Positions 42,340-53,800 of a DNA stretch of 64,000 nucleotides are shown here, piece after piece. Both the position numbers and the translations under genes were made by a program. This stretch comes from Tetradesmus obliquus (lineage: Eukaryota; Chlorophyta; Chlorophyceae; Sphaeropleales; Scenedesmaceae), in NCBI GenBank assembly GCA_030272155.1, contig CP126200.1, positions 1,178,001-1,242,000 of the forward strand, given 5' to 3'. The notes under the pieces are model-generated. The model had not been told where the DNA came from. It searched no databases and worked only from the letters and a program-made list of their open reading frames with translations. Each line of letters starts with the position of its first letter. The first letter of the stretch is position 1.

Positions 42340-43350
42340 GTGACACAATGCACGTGTGCGTGCACAGCTGGCATGCGGTGCCAGCCAGCTGGCAGACAAA
42401 CTGCAAGGCGCAGTGCAATGTGTGTGCTACAAGTAATGACAAGACTGATGAGAACGTGAGTATACATCGCACACAGCCATACGGATGTGTGGGCCTGGGC
42501 TTCAATGCGCTGACTCAGCGGACCAGCTGGACTTGCATAGCTGTCAGGCCAGAAGCAGTGCTGGCCAGCTAGCTGCAGCCCATGCTTACTAGCACTGTGT
42601 GAATCTGGTAGCAATTTTGTGGTTTACATGCCAGGAAGCGATCAGCAGTTTGTCATTGTTGCGCACTTCAAGCTTTGAAACCATGAGACATGAGTGCAAC
42701 AGTCACACGAAGGTAGCATGCACCACCTTCTAGATGAAGCTGTACGTGTACCAATGTAACTTTGATGCATTACACGCATCAAAGTTTCCAGCCATTCATG
42801 CGTCAGCAACGTACAAGGCGTAGTCACCTCATTGCCCTTTTAAGGGATTCATCATCCTTGACATTGTGCATGTCAAAGTGTTAGCTTGTATAGTGGCAAG
42901 ACGTTTAAATCGTAAAGTCTGCGGCCTCAACACGAAAGCTGCAGGAATCTTGCAAATGCCAGGTACTCACACCAATCTTTGTTGATGCCTGCCACATCTG
43001 GCGGCAGCTGAAGCCAGCAGCTGTACTGGATGGCTGAGCTCTCAGGCCCAGGCCTGTCCTTGTCCTTCTCTAGTTTACGCACGGAAGAGCATAGGCTCAG
43101 GCAGGCTTGCCTGCCTCCAACGCGTAGGACTTGTAACTTGTAACTGGATGGCTGACTTTATTGAAATTCTCATAGGCTCATGCGTGCGTTCATTGCACGT
43201 CTGTAATGCCAAGACCACCAACAGCCATACACGACGCAACTGCATTCTGCCGCGCGTACGCAGCAACAAAAAGTTGTGCAGCCAGCGGTTGCAGCTAGAT
43301 TTACACTCCGGTAAGCCGCCGTCATCACACCGTGTGTGTGGCACACACAC
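42340..43350. other. intergenic, no gene recognised
   Basis: Short frames only, none with a recognisable domain. Confidence 0.5.
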
Positions 43351-43358
43351 ATGCTTAT

Positions 43359-43625
43359 TCAGCATGTAACACCAGCGTCTGTAGCATACACGCATTTCTG
43401 CATCAGCTCGGGCACCATGCCGCACACCCCACCAGTTATGAAATGTGCCATAGGTAGCAACACATAAGCTAGGGCACCACCTATGGCTTGAACCACAAAT
43501 GTTAGTAACACTACGGGAGAACATAACATTGTCATTGTAACTGTTGTACCGTTGGCTCGAGCAAAAATGTAACAGAAAAACATGAGCCCAGTAAACCCCA
43601 GCATAAACAAGATGAGCAGGAGCAC
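43359..43625 (-). CDS. hypothetical hydrophobic protein fragment next to the LINE 5' end
   Basis: An 88-codon minus-strand frame has hydrophobic spans (LLILFMLGFTGLMFFCYIF and VVLLTFVVQAIGGALAYVLL) and ends ELMQKCVYATDAGVTC. Its start falls almost exactly at the LINE boundary near 43613-43625, so the retroelement may have interrupted a longer gene. No homologue recognised; it could also be noncoding. Confidence 0.25.
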   Translation of the reverse strand: MLLLILFMLGFTGLMFFCYIFARANGTTVTMTMLCSPVVLLTFVVQAIGGALAYVLLPMAHFITGGVCGMVPELMQKCVYATDAGVTC

Positions 43626-43732
43626 GGAGGTTACAGCGCCTGTGTGCTCCTACAGCGACGACTGAGCAAATTTTTGCTGCATGTGAGGCGTGGTGTGATG
43701 CTATCCGACAGGCTGCAGAGCCCATCTTTGGT

Positions 43733-46459
43733 GTGAGTGGCAATGGTCGGTGCAAGCGTGCTCAGGATGGCCGTGTGGCAAAGCGGTGGTTTGTCCACTG
43801 CAAGCAGGAGTGGGCGGCATTACGTGCGGCAGTGCGCAGCCAGAACTCGCATGCAGCAGCAGCAGCGCGCAGGGTTTTCAATGCTGCTAAGCGCAGGGCC
43901 AGGCGGCATTGTGAGAAGCAGTGGCAGGCGCGTTTGGCAGATGATTTGAAGCACAATCCCAGGCGATTTTGGACGGCGTACAGGGGTCGGCGGATGACGT
44001 GCATGCTTCAGGACATGAGTGCTGTTGACAGACATTGGCGTGCCCTCTATGGGTCCCCTGGGCAGCACAGTTTACCTGAGGAGGGCGCAAGCCCTACCTC
44101 TTTTAAGGCGAAATTGTTGTCACAATGCCAGGACGGCCCAGCTGTGGCTGCTGCATCGCATCTGAATGATCCTTTTTCTGCGGGTGAGATGGAGACTGTT
44201 TTGCTGCGAATGCATAATGGGCGGATGCCAGGGCCAGATGGGCTGCGTGGTGAGCTGTTCAAGGGTGCATATAATGTTTATATCACGGGTCGAGGTTACA
44301 AAAAACACCTGTATGTCCTGCATGAGGACTTGAGCGCAATTTTCACAGCAGTCATGAAGTGTGGTCAGGTGCCTGGAGTGTGGTGTTCTGCTTACCTGTC
44401 AGCAGTGTTCAAAAAGGGTGACCCCAGTGACCTGGATAACTACCGTGGTATAGCTGTTGGCTCAGTCATGGGCAAAATGTTCAGTATGTTGATCGAGAAG
44501 CGTTTGGCAGCCTACTGTGAAGAGCGTGGTTACAGGGCGTGGGGACAGGCTGGTTTTAGGGATAGGCACAGGACGTGTGACCATGTTTTTGTGCTGAAGC
44601 ACCTTGTGGATCGCAGCCGTTTGGGTCATGGTCGCTTGTTTGCATGCTTTGTGGATTTCAGGAAGGCGTATGACCTGGTTCGACGCGACCTGCTTATGCG
44701 GTGCCTGGCAGACATTGGCTTGCGAGGCAATGTGCTAGCATCTATCGTTTCTATGTACTGGAATGCACCTATGATCACTAAGTTGTCAGGCAGAGTTGGG
44801 CAGCCCTTCGACAGCACTCGTGGTGTGAAGCAAGGCGACCCACTATCGCCTCTGCTGTTTGGCATATTCATCGATCGAGTGGAGCAATGGCTAGCCGACC
44901 GCTGTGGTGCGTGTGGCACGGCTCTGGGCAGCAGAATGGTGAGACTGCTGCTGTATGCTGATGACCTGGTGCTGCTAGCAGAAACAGCTGGCAAACTACA
45001 GCAGCTGCTGGATGCCCTGCAATCATTTTGTAGTGAGTATGACATGCAGGTTAATGTGGGCAAGACAGAAGTAGTTGTGTTTGACAGGAAGCGCTACAGC
45101 GGTGCAGCAGTGTGGCAGTACCAGGGGCAGCAGGTTCCGGTGTCACAGCAGTTCAGGTACTTGGGCGTCCAGTTCCATTCCACTCAGGGTGTGTCTGTTT
45201 GCACTGATGCTCTGGCTGCGGCTGGTAGTAGAGCGATGTGGGCTATGCTGGCCAGATGTAAGGAGCATGGCATTCGCAGTTTGTCAATGCAGGTGCAGCT
45301 CTTCAACTCTCTTGTGTCTCCAATTCTGTGTTACTGCTCCGAAGTGTGGGGTCCAGCCCTGCTCAGCCAGGCGGGCTCGGGTGCTGTTTTGGTCGGCAAG
45401 TTGCAGAACAATGTCATCAGCAGGGTGCAGTTCACGTTTCTGCGTACACTTGCAGGACGTGTCCGCAAGTCCACTGCTCGCTTGCTTCTGTCAAGAGAAT
45501 TTGGGGCCCAGCCTTTGGTCAGTTTGTGGCTTCGTGCGGCGGTGAGCATGTGGAATAGGGTTGTGGATATGGATGCGTCCTCCCTTTTGGCCTGTGCTAT
45601 GCGTGACAACTTACGGTTGTCCACTGCTTCCAGCAGCGGCGCAGTGTGGTGCACACAGTTGCGACGTGTACTTGAATATGTGCATGCCCACTCACAGCAG
45701 CTGGGAGATGCCGTGCAACGGCTGCAAAACTTCCAGTCTCTGCATCTGAAAACCATAGCGCGTGCTTTTGATGGCGTTTTGTATCAGCAGTGGCAGCGGT
45801 GCCCTGTCAACCCGCGTGATGCTGCTAGTGGTCATGGTGTCTACAGTACCTATGAGCGGTGGTTTGCGGCATGCTCTTCTGCTGACATGCTGTCTGTGAG
45901 CCCAGCTTTATGGTGCCCAGATTATGTCTCTCAAACTGCTGGGATCAACAGAGAGCATCTGGGGTCCTTGACCCGTTTCCGGTTGGGTGCCCATGATTTA
46001 CGTGTCTGCAGTGGCAGGTGGCAGCGACCACCTGTGCCGCGAAGTGACAGGGTGTGCCTACGTCCTGGCTGCCAGTCTGAGGTTGTTGAGGATGAGTTTC
46101 ATATGATCTTTGAGTGCCCTTTCTATGCACCAGTCCGCGAGCGATTTGCTATGTTGTTCGAACCCTTCGGGGACTCGTCACAAACATGGGCTACTATTGC
46201 TGGTTGCCACCCAGCAGGCGATGACATGATCACTTTTATGAAGCAGGCACCTGCTTTGGTGGCTGCTTTTGTGCACTGCTGCTATCTGATGCGGTGTCAC
46301 CCGGACACTGATCCTGAGGTCCTTCTGTCCTGTCAGGCTATTGCTCAAGTTATTGATGATGCTGATGAGTTTCTTTCTGCGATCTCTTCTGACGGTTGGG
46401 ATGATGATGAGTTGTTCTTCGATGTTTCCTCCCCCTATGAGCCTCTCGTTGGCTCCTGA
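43733..46459 (+). CDS. LINE reverse transcriptase, 908 codons, no endonuclease
   Basis: Copies the element RNA into DNA at the target. Numbering is from the GTG at 43733; the frame is open about 40 codons further upstream, so this is not a true start. An N-terminal basic region (FNAAKRRARRHCEKQW) precedes the polymerase. Motifs: LSAVFKKGDPSDLDNYRGIA, then CFVDFRKAYD with the first catalytic Asp near residue 308, GVKQGDPLSPLLFGIFID, LLLYADDLVLLA (YADD near 408-411), MQVNVGKTEVVVF and FRYLGVQF. Near the C-terminus CLRPGCQSEVVEDEFHMIF and ECPF form the Cys-Cys-His-Cys zinc finger common behind LINE polymerases. No stop or frameshift interrupts it. It probably cannot move on its own without the missing N-terminal endonuclease. 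Confidence 0.92.
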   Translation: MSGNGRCKRAQDGRVAKRWFVHCKQEWAALRAAVRSQNSHAAAAARRVFNAAKRRARRHCEKQWQARLADDLKHNPRRFWTAYRGRRMTCMLQDMSAVDRHWRALYGSPGQHSLPEEGASPTSFKAKLLSQCQDGPAVAAASHLNDPFSAGEMETVLLRMHNGRMPGPDGLRGELFKGAYNVYITGRGYKKHLYVLHEDLSAIFTAVMKCGQVPGVWCSAYLSAVFKKGDPSDLDNYRGIAVGSVMGKMFSMLIEKRLAAYCEERGYRAWGQAGFRDRHRTCDHVFVLKHLVDRSRLGHGRLFACFVDFRKAYDLVRRDLLMRCLADIGLRGNVLASIVSMYWNAPMITKLSGRVGQPFDSTRGVKQGDPLSPLLFGIFIDRVEQWLADRCGACGTALGSRMVRLLLYADDLVLLAETAGKLQQLLDALQSFCSEYDMQVNVGKTEVVVFDRKRYSGAAVWQYQGQQVPVSQQFRYLGVQFHSTQGVSVCTDALAAAGSRAMWAMLARCKEHGIRSLSMQVQLFNSLVSPILCYCSEVWGPALLSQAGSGAVLVGKLQNNVISRVQFTFLRTLAGRVRKSTARLLLSREFGAQPLVSLWLRAAVSMWNRVVDMDASSLLACAMRDNLRLSTASSSGAVWCTQLRRVLEYVHAHSQQLGDAVQRLQNFQSLHLKTIARAFDGVLYQQWQRCPVNPRDAASGHGVYSTYERWFAACSSADMLSVSPALWCPDYVSQTAGINREHLGSLTRFRLGAHDLRVCSGRWQRPPVPRSDRVCLRPGCQSEVVEDEFHMIFECPFYAPVRERFAMLFEPFGDSSQTWATIAGCHPAGDDMITFMKQAPALVAAFVHCCYLMRCHPDTDPEVLLSCQAIAQVIDDADEFLSAISSDGWDDDELFFDVSSPYEPLVGS

Positions 46460-46490
46460 CTGGGGTTCCCACTCCTCGTTGAGTGGAGCA

Positions 46491-46510
46491 TGTAATGTAA
46501 TGTAATGTAA
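46491..46510 (+). repeat. (TGTAA)4 tail of the LINE
   Basis: Four tandem TGTAA units follow the 3' UTR and are then followed by TGTTATTT. The unit equals the algal poly(A) signal. Confidence 0.9.
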
Positions 46511-46673
46511 TGTTATTTAGACTACAGTAATCAGTTGCAGCTGCCACAACCCTGCAAAGACCACAACATACAGCAGAAACTGCGTGATTCTGCCAATGAA
46601 GCCACCGGTACAAGACAGAAACACACTGATTCCAGCTGTGCAGGCAGCTGTTGCAGCAAGCTTGAGAAACCAC

Positions 46674-47372
46674 CTAACTTGCCGGCATCACATATTTACG
46701 CACCTTCAACACGAATTTACACAGCTGTGGACTGCCAAATAATTTTGCACAGCTCTCACTTCCCCTGGCAAGCTTAAATAAGCAGTCAAGCAATGAATAC
46801 ACAGCAGCCCTGTTGGCTGTAACTATATCACCGACCACTGGCCCATGAGCCGTCTGCAAGCCCGCCAAGCAGCCACCCGTCGCCTTCTGATATGTGCTGC
46901 TGCCAAAGCCATGGGCATACAATGCATGTGCGCCGCCACAGTTCTGAGCAGCAGCGTGCGTTGAAGCTCTCGCAGCTTGCTGGGGCATTGCCGCATGCCT
47001 TGCAGACAACAACTCCGTTACTTCGCCGCCCAGCCACAGCAGCACCAGCAGCAGCACACCAGACAGGCTGCCGAGCACTGCGCCGTGAGAGGTGGCCCGT
47101 GCAGCTCGAGCCAAGCCATGGCACGTGCTGCCTTGAATGGGAGCCTGGTGACTGCAGCTGTCTGGCTTGTACCTGGGACCTGCAAACACAACAGCAGCAG
47201 GTGTGAATTCGTCAGCAGGAGCAGCAGCCGCAGCCTCACATGCCAGACAGCTTTGACAGCAGTCAGCTGTCTGTTTAAGGGCACAGCGACATGCCAAATT
47301 CAAGGACAGCAAGAAAGTTGCATATGTCAGTTTGGTCGCAGGCGGTGCAAGTTGCTGAGGCTTTACAAACAA
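46674..47372 (-). CDS. hypothetical protein with one membrane span
   Basis: A 232-codon minus-strand frame with a long hydrophobic span (GAVLGSLSGVLLLVLLWLGG) in the middle and a plausible soluble C-terminal half (VVGDIVTANRAAVYSLLDCL, FKLARGSESCAKLFGSP). A CAG acceptor before GTCCCAGGTACAAG may mark an exon start inside it. No family recognised. It lies beside a dispersed repeat shared with 36.3-39.7 kb. Confidence 0.35.
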   Translation of the reverse strand: MFVKPQQLAPPATKLTYATFLLSLNLACRCALKQTADCCQSCLACEAAAAAPADEFTPAAVVFAGPRYKPDSCSHQAPIQGSTCHGLARAARATSHGAVLGSLSGVLLLVLLWLGGEVTELLSARHAAMPQQAARASTHAAAQNCGGAHALYAHGFGSSTYQKATGGCLAGLQTAHGPVVGDIVTANRAAVYSLLDCLFKLARGSESCAKLFGSPQLCKFVLKVRKYVMPAS

Positions 47373-47479
47373 AGCAGTTGTTGTGCATGCTGCTGTGGCA
47401 GCTGCTGACTCAGCAGTGCTTGAAGCACCGCCCTGCTGTCGTAGTACTGCTTAGATCGACCAGAAACCGTCAATTTGGT

Positions 47480-47990
47480 GCTTGTAAAACATATAGCAAC
47501 TTTGGATGTCGGATACCTGAACTCAGGCTCACTTGGGCCTGAGCTGTGCTGCTGTGCCTCATCACTGCCCCTGCCTGCTTGCCAGCTGGACTCGTTGTTC
47601 ATAGCAGCGAGATTGCTGGCCTTCAAATGCTGTTTCACGTCAATTTCTGTGTGATTCGTAGGGTTTTCAAGGACAGTGTTTGGTGTTGCAGCCTGCTGGG
47701 CTCACTCGTGGCGTTCGCCTGCAAGTACATGCCGCTGCATCCTCGCTTGCTGTGCCACGAGGCGGGCGAGACACCTTTTGTTGTTGACTTGATTGCATAT
47801 CGTGACGTCGAGAATACATGTGCGCACTGCCACAGCACCTATTAATCAAGCCCGCGCACACCTCAAAGACATGGCATGCCATGTCGTGCTGTATGCACCG
47901 TATGGCACGCCACGTGTCACTGCGCAGCTGACTAGAAACCGTGACTAGCTGCCCAGGCGCCCTCCGAGCGACGTGAGGGACATATTGCGA
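47480..47990. repeat. paralogous copy of the CACTA insertion site
   Basis: This stretch resembles 36270-36552 and then 39395-39670 in the same order, but without the 2.84-kb element between them. Shared blocks include CTTGCCAGCTGGA near the left and CATGCCATG plus CCGTATGGCACG near the right. Identity is moderate, so the copies are old. Confidence 0.55.
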
Positions 47991-48214
47991 AAGTGGCGGA
48001 ATTTTAATAAACCTTGTTGCAGCCACTCCACCCCAACCCAGCAGGCTGACATGCACAGACACGACACACGAGCAGCGCAACACAATTCCAACCTGCCTGC
48101 CTGCCAATATCCATGCAGCAATGCCCCGGCCACCTCAAGGGCAACACACGAGCGGGTACAGCCACAACCAGCTGCGAGCTTGCAGCCCAGCGCATACACA
48201 CTTGGCATTGCAAA

Positions 48215-48587
48215 CTACTTGTTGTCTGCTGTCATGGCCCTACCCCTGCCACGCCCCCCACCCCCTCCCTGTCTATGCTGCTGCTGATGCTGGCCACGGC
48301 CGCCACCTCTGCCACCACCCCTGCCCTGCTGCTGCTGCCCATCGCCACCCCTGCCACCTCTGCCACCACCCTTGCCCTGCTGCTGCTGCTGCCTGCCGCC
48401 ACCCCTGCCGCCACGGCCACCGCCGCGGCCACCATGCTGCTGCTGCTGCCCGCGGCCGCCAACCGGACTCTGGCCCCCCTGATGCTTCTGCTGCTTGCCC
48501 TTCCAGCCCTGCTGGCCACCCTGCTGCTGCTGCTGCTGCCCAGGGTCTTGCTGCTGCAGCTGCTGCCCCTGTGCAGCACCAAACATC

Positions 48588-48622
<35 letters not shown>

Positions 48623-50836
48623 AAGAACGGTGCTATCCGGCCCCATCACAAACTGCTGCATCGGCGGCCCACCCAAGCCAGCAGCAGCAGCAGCAGCGTG
48701 CTGCGCCTGCAGCACCATCATCTGAATGCCTGGCGGCTGCAGCAGCACTCCCTGCTGAGGCATCCCTGGCGCCCCCGGCTGCTGCTGCTGCTGCTGCTGC
48801 ATCAGCAGCTGCTGTGGAGGCCCTGCAAACCCAGCACCTGCTGCTGCTGCTGGTGGTGCTGCTGGAGCATAGCCTCCCTGCTGAGGTGGAGGTCCCAACA
48901 AGTGCTGCTGCTGCTGCTGCTGCTGGCCTGGCCCTGTTATAGCACCTGGTATAGCTCCACCAGGTGGCAGCGGCCCATGGCCAGGCAGAGCCAGCTGCCC
49001 TCCCTGCTGCAGCTGCTGCTGCTGACCTGGCACAAACCCTGCGGCAGCAGCCCCCTGCTGCTGCTGCTGCAGTGCTGGCAGCACCCAAGCCACATCAGCT
49101 GGCGACATGCGCTGCAGTGCACCAGCCACCTCCTGAGGAGTCATCGCTAACAGGATTCGCAGCATGCTTTGCTGCACCAGCGGAGTCAGCAGCCACAGCA
49201 CTGCTCCCTGCTTTGGTGTCATGCCCCGGTAGGTGTCAAAGCCATCACCCGGTGCACCCCACCACACCTCATCTTCAGCCACCTGCTGCTGCTGCTGCTG
49301 GTTGAGCTGCAGCTGCTGCATCTGCTGCTCTGTTGCCTGCTGCTGCTGCACGGGCGACTGCTGGCCTGCAGCAGCAGCAGCTCCCTCACCAGCAGCAGCA
49401 GCAGTAGTATGCTGTGGAGTCCCGGGGAGCTGGGGTGTGCCAGGAGCAGAGCCTCCTGCATCAGACCCCTCCCGCTGCTCTTCTGCCAGCAGCCGCTGCC
49501 GCTTGTTCTTCGGCTGCTGCTGCTGCTGCTGCCCCTCAGACTTGCGCTTGAGCTCTGCTGCTTGGCTTTCCCGCATCGCCTGCAGCCAGTCTTTAGTCGA
49601 GCCGTCATCAGCAGTGCCTGCTGCTGCTGCTGCACCCAGAGGCGGCGTGCCGGTTCGACCCTGCTGCTGCTGCTGCTGCTGATCTGATGGGTTTGTTGCT
49701 GCTGCTGTTGATGCATCGACCAGCATCCTGTCAGCTGCTCCGCCCTCCCGAACCCCACCATCCTCATCACCCACTGCTGCCGCTGCCGCAGCAGCATCCG
49801 CCGCCTGCTGCTGCTGCCAGCTGGGCATCATAGCTTCCTGCAGCTGTCGCGCCTTATGCAGCTTTCCTGCAAGCGCAGCTCTGCGCTGCTGATCCGCCAC
49901 ATCATCTGGCTGTGCATCCCACACAAGGCAGCCCCTTGCACCAGCATCACCAATCAGTGCGGCCCATGCAGGGTTTGAAACTAACGTGTCACAATGCCCT
50001 AACACATACAGCGCCTGGCGTGCGCGCGTGATCGCAACGTTCATGCGCCGCGTGTCGGATAGGAAACCGACGCCGCCCTTGCGCACAAGCTGCAGCGAAA
50101 TCGGCTCCTGCTGCTGCTGCTGATCTTCTGATGCTGCTGCATCCGCAGACGCTGCCTGCTCAGCTCGCTGCAGCGCCTTTTGTACTGCCTGCTGCGCTGG
50201 TCGATCTGCAGTTGTACTGCCGGTTGACTCCGGCCACTCAGCAGCAGCAGCAGCAGGACCAGCAGTACCGCACTTGGGAGCCCGCACACACGTCAAAATA
50301 ACAATGTCCAGCTGCTTCCCCTGAAAGCTGTCCACTGTCTCAATCTTCACCTCCTGCAAAACCGCCTTCCCAAAGCGCTGCTCAAACAGCCGCCGCAGCA
50401 GCGTGCGCTGGCCCCTGTAGGGCGTTATAACGCCCACATCTAACCGCAGCTGTGGCGGCTCCCGCGCCACGCTTGCTGCTGCTGCTGCCAGCGCTGCTGC
50501 CCGCACGCGCCGCACCTCACCATAAAGCGCTACTGCCATACGTGCCTCAAGTTCATTTTCTGGGCTCTTTCCGCCGCGGGCGGCAAAGCGCTCCCGGCCT
50601 CTACTGACATCATACACCACATATGGCAGCAGCACACTGCTGCTGCTGCTGGGTGCGGCAGCAGGGCTGGTAGTAACACCTGCTGCTGCTGCTGCTGCGT
50701 CGAACCAGGGCCGCGGCCGCTGCAGCACTGAGGGTGCATCAATGAGCTGGCTGTGATAGAAGTAGGCTGAGGGGAAGGTGCGGATGGCTGGGTGCATGCG
50801 GTACTGCACTGTGAGCACATTGACGGGGCAGCCGGC
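48215..50836 (-). other. helicase terminal exon: motifs IV-VI, poly-Gln and RGG tail
   Basis: This single exon of about 870 codons starts at a TTGCAG acceptor with AGCPVNVLTVQYRMHPAI. It completes the second RecA-like domain by about 49900. It then carries many short Gln runs broken by Pro/Ala-rich spacers, and finishes with GGRGGRGGGRQQQQ-type repeats between about 48460 and 48215. RGG boxes commonly bind RNA. The tail is far longer than expected and is repeat-driven. Confidence 0.88.
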
Positions 50837-53800
50837 CTGCAAGCAGCAGGAGATGAGGTATAACAAAGTAGACAGTTGTCAGGTTTGTCAGGAGGAGGTG
50901 CGTATGGCCGGGTGCATGCAGTACTGCACCGTGAGCACATTGACCGGGCAGCCGGCCTGCAAGCAGCAGGAGAAGGGGTACAGTAGCAGAGGCAGGTGTT
51001 GGCACTTTATCATGAGGGGAAGGTGTGTATGGCTGGGTGCATGCGGTACTGCACTGTCAGCACATTCACTGGGCAGCCGGCCTGCAAGCAGCGGGAGAAG
51101 TGGTACAGCGGCATAGCAGACTTGACATTTGACTGTGATGCAGCGTCTGTGTACGGCTGAATGCATGCCGTACTGCATCGACAACATGCGCACTGCGCAG
51201 TTCGTGTCTTCCGCACTGTTTTGTTGCTTGTATGTCTTCAAGCTCGCTTGTTTAAAGGTGCGGCTCACAGCGCATGGCAATATTGTGTTATTCCGCACCT
51301 CTGCCAGGCGTTCGAACAGTGAGCGCTCCAGTGCCAGCTGCTTGGCCGCCTGGCTGAACAGCGTGGCGGGCAGCTGCTGCGGGTCGCCCACCATCACCAC
51401 AGCCCTGCAGTGTAACAAGCAGTGTCCGGCACATGTCAGATGGTGTGCCGCGCATGCTGGATCTATTGCATGCTGGTTCGCCCACAATAAACAAACACAC
51501 GCAGTCACCCATGAGTGTGCAGCAACATGTAATGCTTGAAGACCATGCCATGCAGTGCCTGCACGTGACTGGAAGGTAGAGGGCAGCTGCTGCGGGGTCC
51601 CGCCCACTCCCTCATCAGTCACTTACTTGGCGCAATACACCAGCGGCTGCAGCGCGGAAATCTTTGCTACTTGTGCCGCCTCGTCCACCAGCACCAGCTC
51701 AAAGAGCTTTATTGCCCCAAAAAACCAACCCTATCAACCTTCAGACCCACTCACTTGGCACCGTACACCAGGGGCTGCAGCGCTGCTATCTCCGCCGCCT
51801 GTGCTGCCTCGTCCACCAGCACCAGCTCAAAGGGCGTGACCAGGCGGCTGAACACGTCACGCGCGCTGCTGCTCAGCGTAGTGAACACCATCTCCGCCTG
51901 CAGGGACATGTGGCGCAGCAGCAAAGCAGTCAACCTATCGGTCAAACAAAAAGTTGCAGCAACAATCAGAACATCAGTCAACTTGAATATCTAACCAAGA
52001 TGTCAGACATGGTATGCTTCGCGTCCACTTTACAAACAGAAGTTCCTAGGTAACAGTGCACCTCGTGCAGAATGCTGCACCACCAGTCAAAGCTGTCAAA
52101 CCAGCATGCAACCTACACTCCCACTGACACTCAACTGACAGTCAAAGTAACAGTCAACCAAAAGTCAACCTCACCTTCTCCACAAAAGACATCTCCAGGT
52201 CGCTCTGCACCTCGCGCGGCGCGGCCCTGAAAGCAGCGCGCCAGAACTCCGCCTGGTTGAAGTGCGGCGGCTGGCCAGGCTGGTGGGCCGCGTGCTGCTG
52301 CTGCTGCTTCTGCTGCTGGGCAGCCTGCGGACAGCAATGATATGTCGAGTTTAGGTTCAATTCAGGGGCAGGTTCGGACAGAAGCATGATGCCGGCAGAC
52401 TTAGAAAATCAGCCTGGGGTGCAGGGCAGCATGTGCACGGCTGCGCAATCTGCGTGGCCAATCAGAACAGCAAATCCAGTTTCCACACACCATTGCCACT
52501 GTGCTGTCCTTCTCATTAAGTATGCACACCTCAAAGCAAACAGCACAAGGCCAACCAAAGCAGCTGCCACACCCGAGCACAGTGCACCTGCAGTGCCGCC
52601 AGCCGCTTGCCCCACTCCACGCTTCCAGGCCCGCCACCAGGTGCTCCAGCACAGCCAGCCTGGCGCCTATTATGACCCTGCTTCCTCTCCTCTGCTTCAC
52701 CCATCCTGCTTGCTGCCCGCTTCCCAAACACAGCCAAGCCAGCACACAGCTGCCGACAGGGCTCCTTCCTGAGCTGCATGCTTGCAGAACTCAAAACCGC
52801 ACTCTTGAAGCCAAGTGCAGCATTTACTCCCTCACCTGCAGCGCCGCCAGCCGCTTGCCCCACTCATTGCTTCCAGGCCCCGCCACCAAGTGCTCCAGCA
52901 CCCTTGCAGAACAACAAGCCCACCTTGAAACCCCAAAAGATACACCACCAAAATAATCCTGTGCAGCACCCTCCACCCCTCGCACCTGCAGCGCCGCCAG
53001 CCGCTTGCCCCAATCCACCTGCCACGCCCCGCCACCAGGTGCTCGGCACAGCCAGCCTTGCTCCCATGACGACCCTGCTTGCTGCCCCCTCTATCAATCA
53101 CAGCCAAGACAGCCAACAGCTGCCCACAGGGCTCCCTCCTGAGCACGCTTGCACACTCAATTACTCATAAATTGGAAGGTCGAATGCAGCTTTAGCCCCT
53201 CGCACCTGCAGCGCCGCCAGCCGCTTGCCCCGCTCATTGCTTCCAGGCCCTGCCACCAAGTGCTCCAGCACAGCCAGGCAAACTTGTATTATGACCCTGC
53301 TTCCTCTCCTCTGCTTCAACCCAGCCACCATAGCACACCACTGCCCACAGGGCTCCTTCCTGAGCTGCATGCGTGCACACCTCAAATTCGTACTCATGAA
53401 AGCCAAGTGCAGCATTTACTCCCTCACCTGCAGCGCTGCCAGCCGCTTGCCCCACTCATTGCTGCCTGGCCCCGCCACCAAGTGCTCCAGCACAGCCAGG
53501 CGAGCCAGTGCCTGCTTGCTGCCCCCTGCCCTAAACACAGCTCCCTGTTAACAGCCTATCCAGCAAACAGCTGCCGCCTGGGCTCCTGTCAGATCATGCT
53601 TCCCCACTCAAACTTATGCATCGAAAGACCAAATCCGCTTTTGCACCCCTTACCTGCAGCGCCGCCAGCCGCTTGCCCCACTCATTGCTGCCCTGCCCAG
53701 CCACCAGGTGCTCCAGCACCCTTGCAACACAACAAGCCCACCCTAAACACCCCAAATTACACCATTAAAATCCTGTGCAGCACCCTCCACCCCTCGCACC

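Larger units (their letters stand above)
43613..46517 (+). mobile_element. 5'-truncated non-LTR retrotransposon (LINE)
   Basis: The element consists of the reverse transcriptase open frame, a short 3' UTR and a (TGTAA)4 tail at 46491-46510. In-frame sequence starts at about 43613 after several stops; no apurinic endonuclease domain is present, so the 5' end is missing, as is usual for LINE insertions. I could not identify a convincing target-site duplication. The open frame is intact, which suggests recent insertion. Confidence 0.85.

Noticed and set aside
43075-43755. 226-codon minus-strand frame overlapping the LINE boundary
   Set aside because: It spans the LINE 5' junction and has unbalanced Cys/Arg/His composition; the alternative 88-codon hydrophobic frame is slightly more plausible.
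46350-46673. 107-codon minus-strand frame
   Set aside because: Antisense to the LINE 3' end; starts outside and runs through the TGTAA tail.
48113-49150. 345-codon plus-strand Leu/His-rich frame
   Set aside because: Antisense shadow of the helicase Gln/RGG tail.
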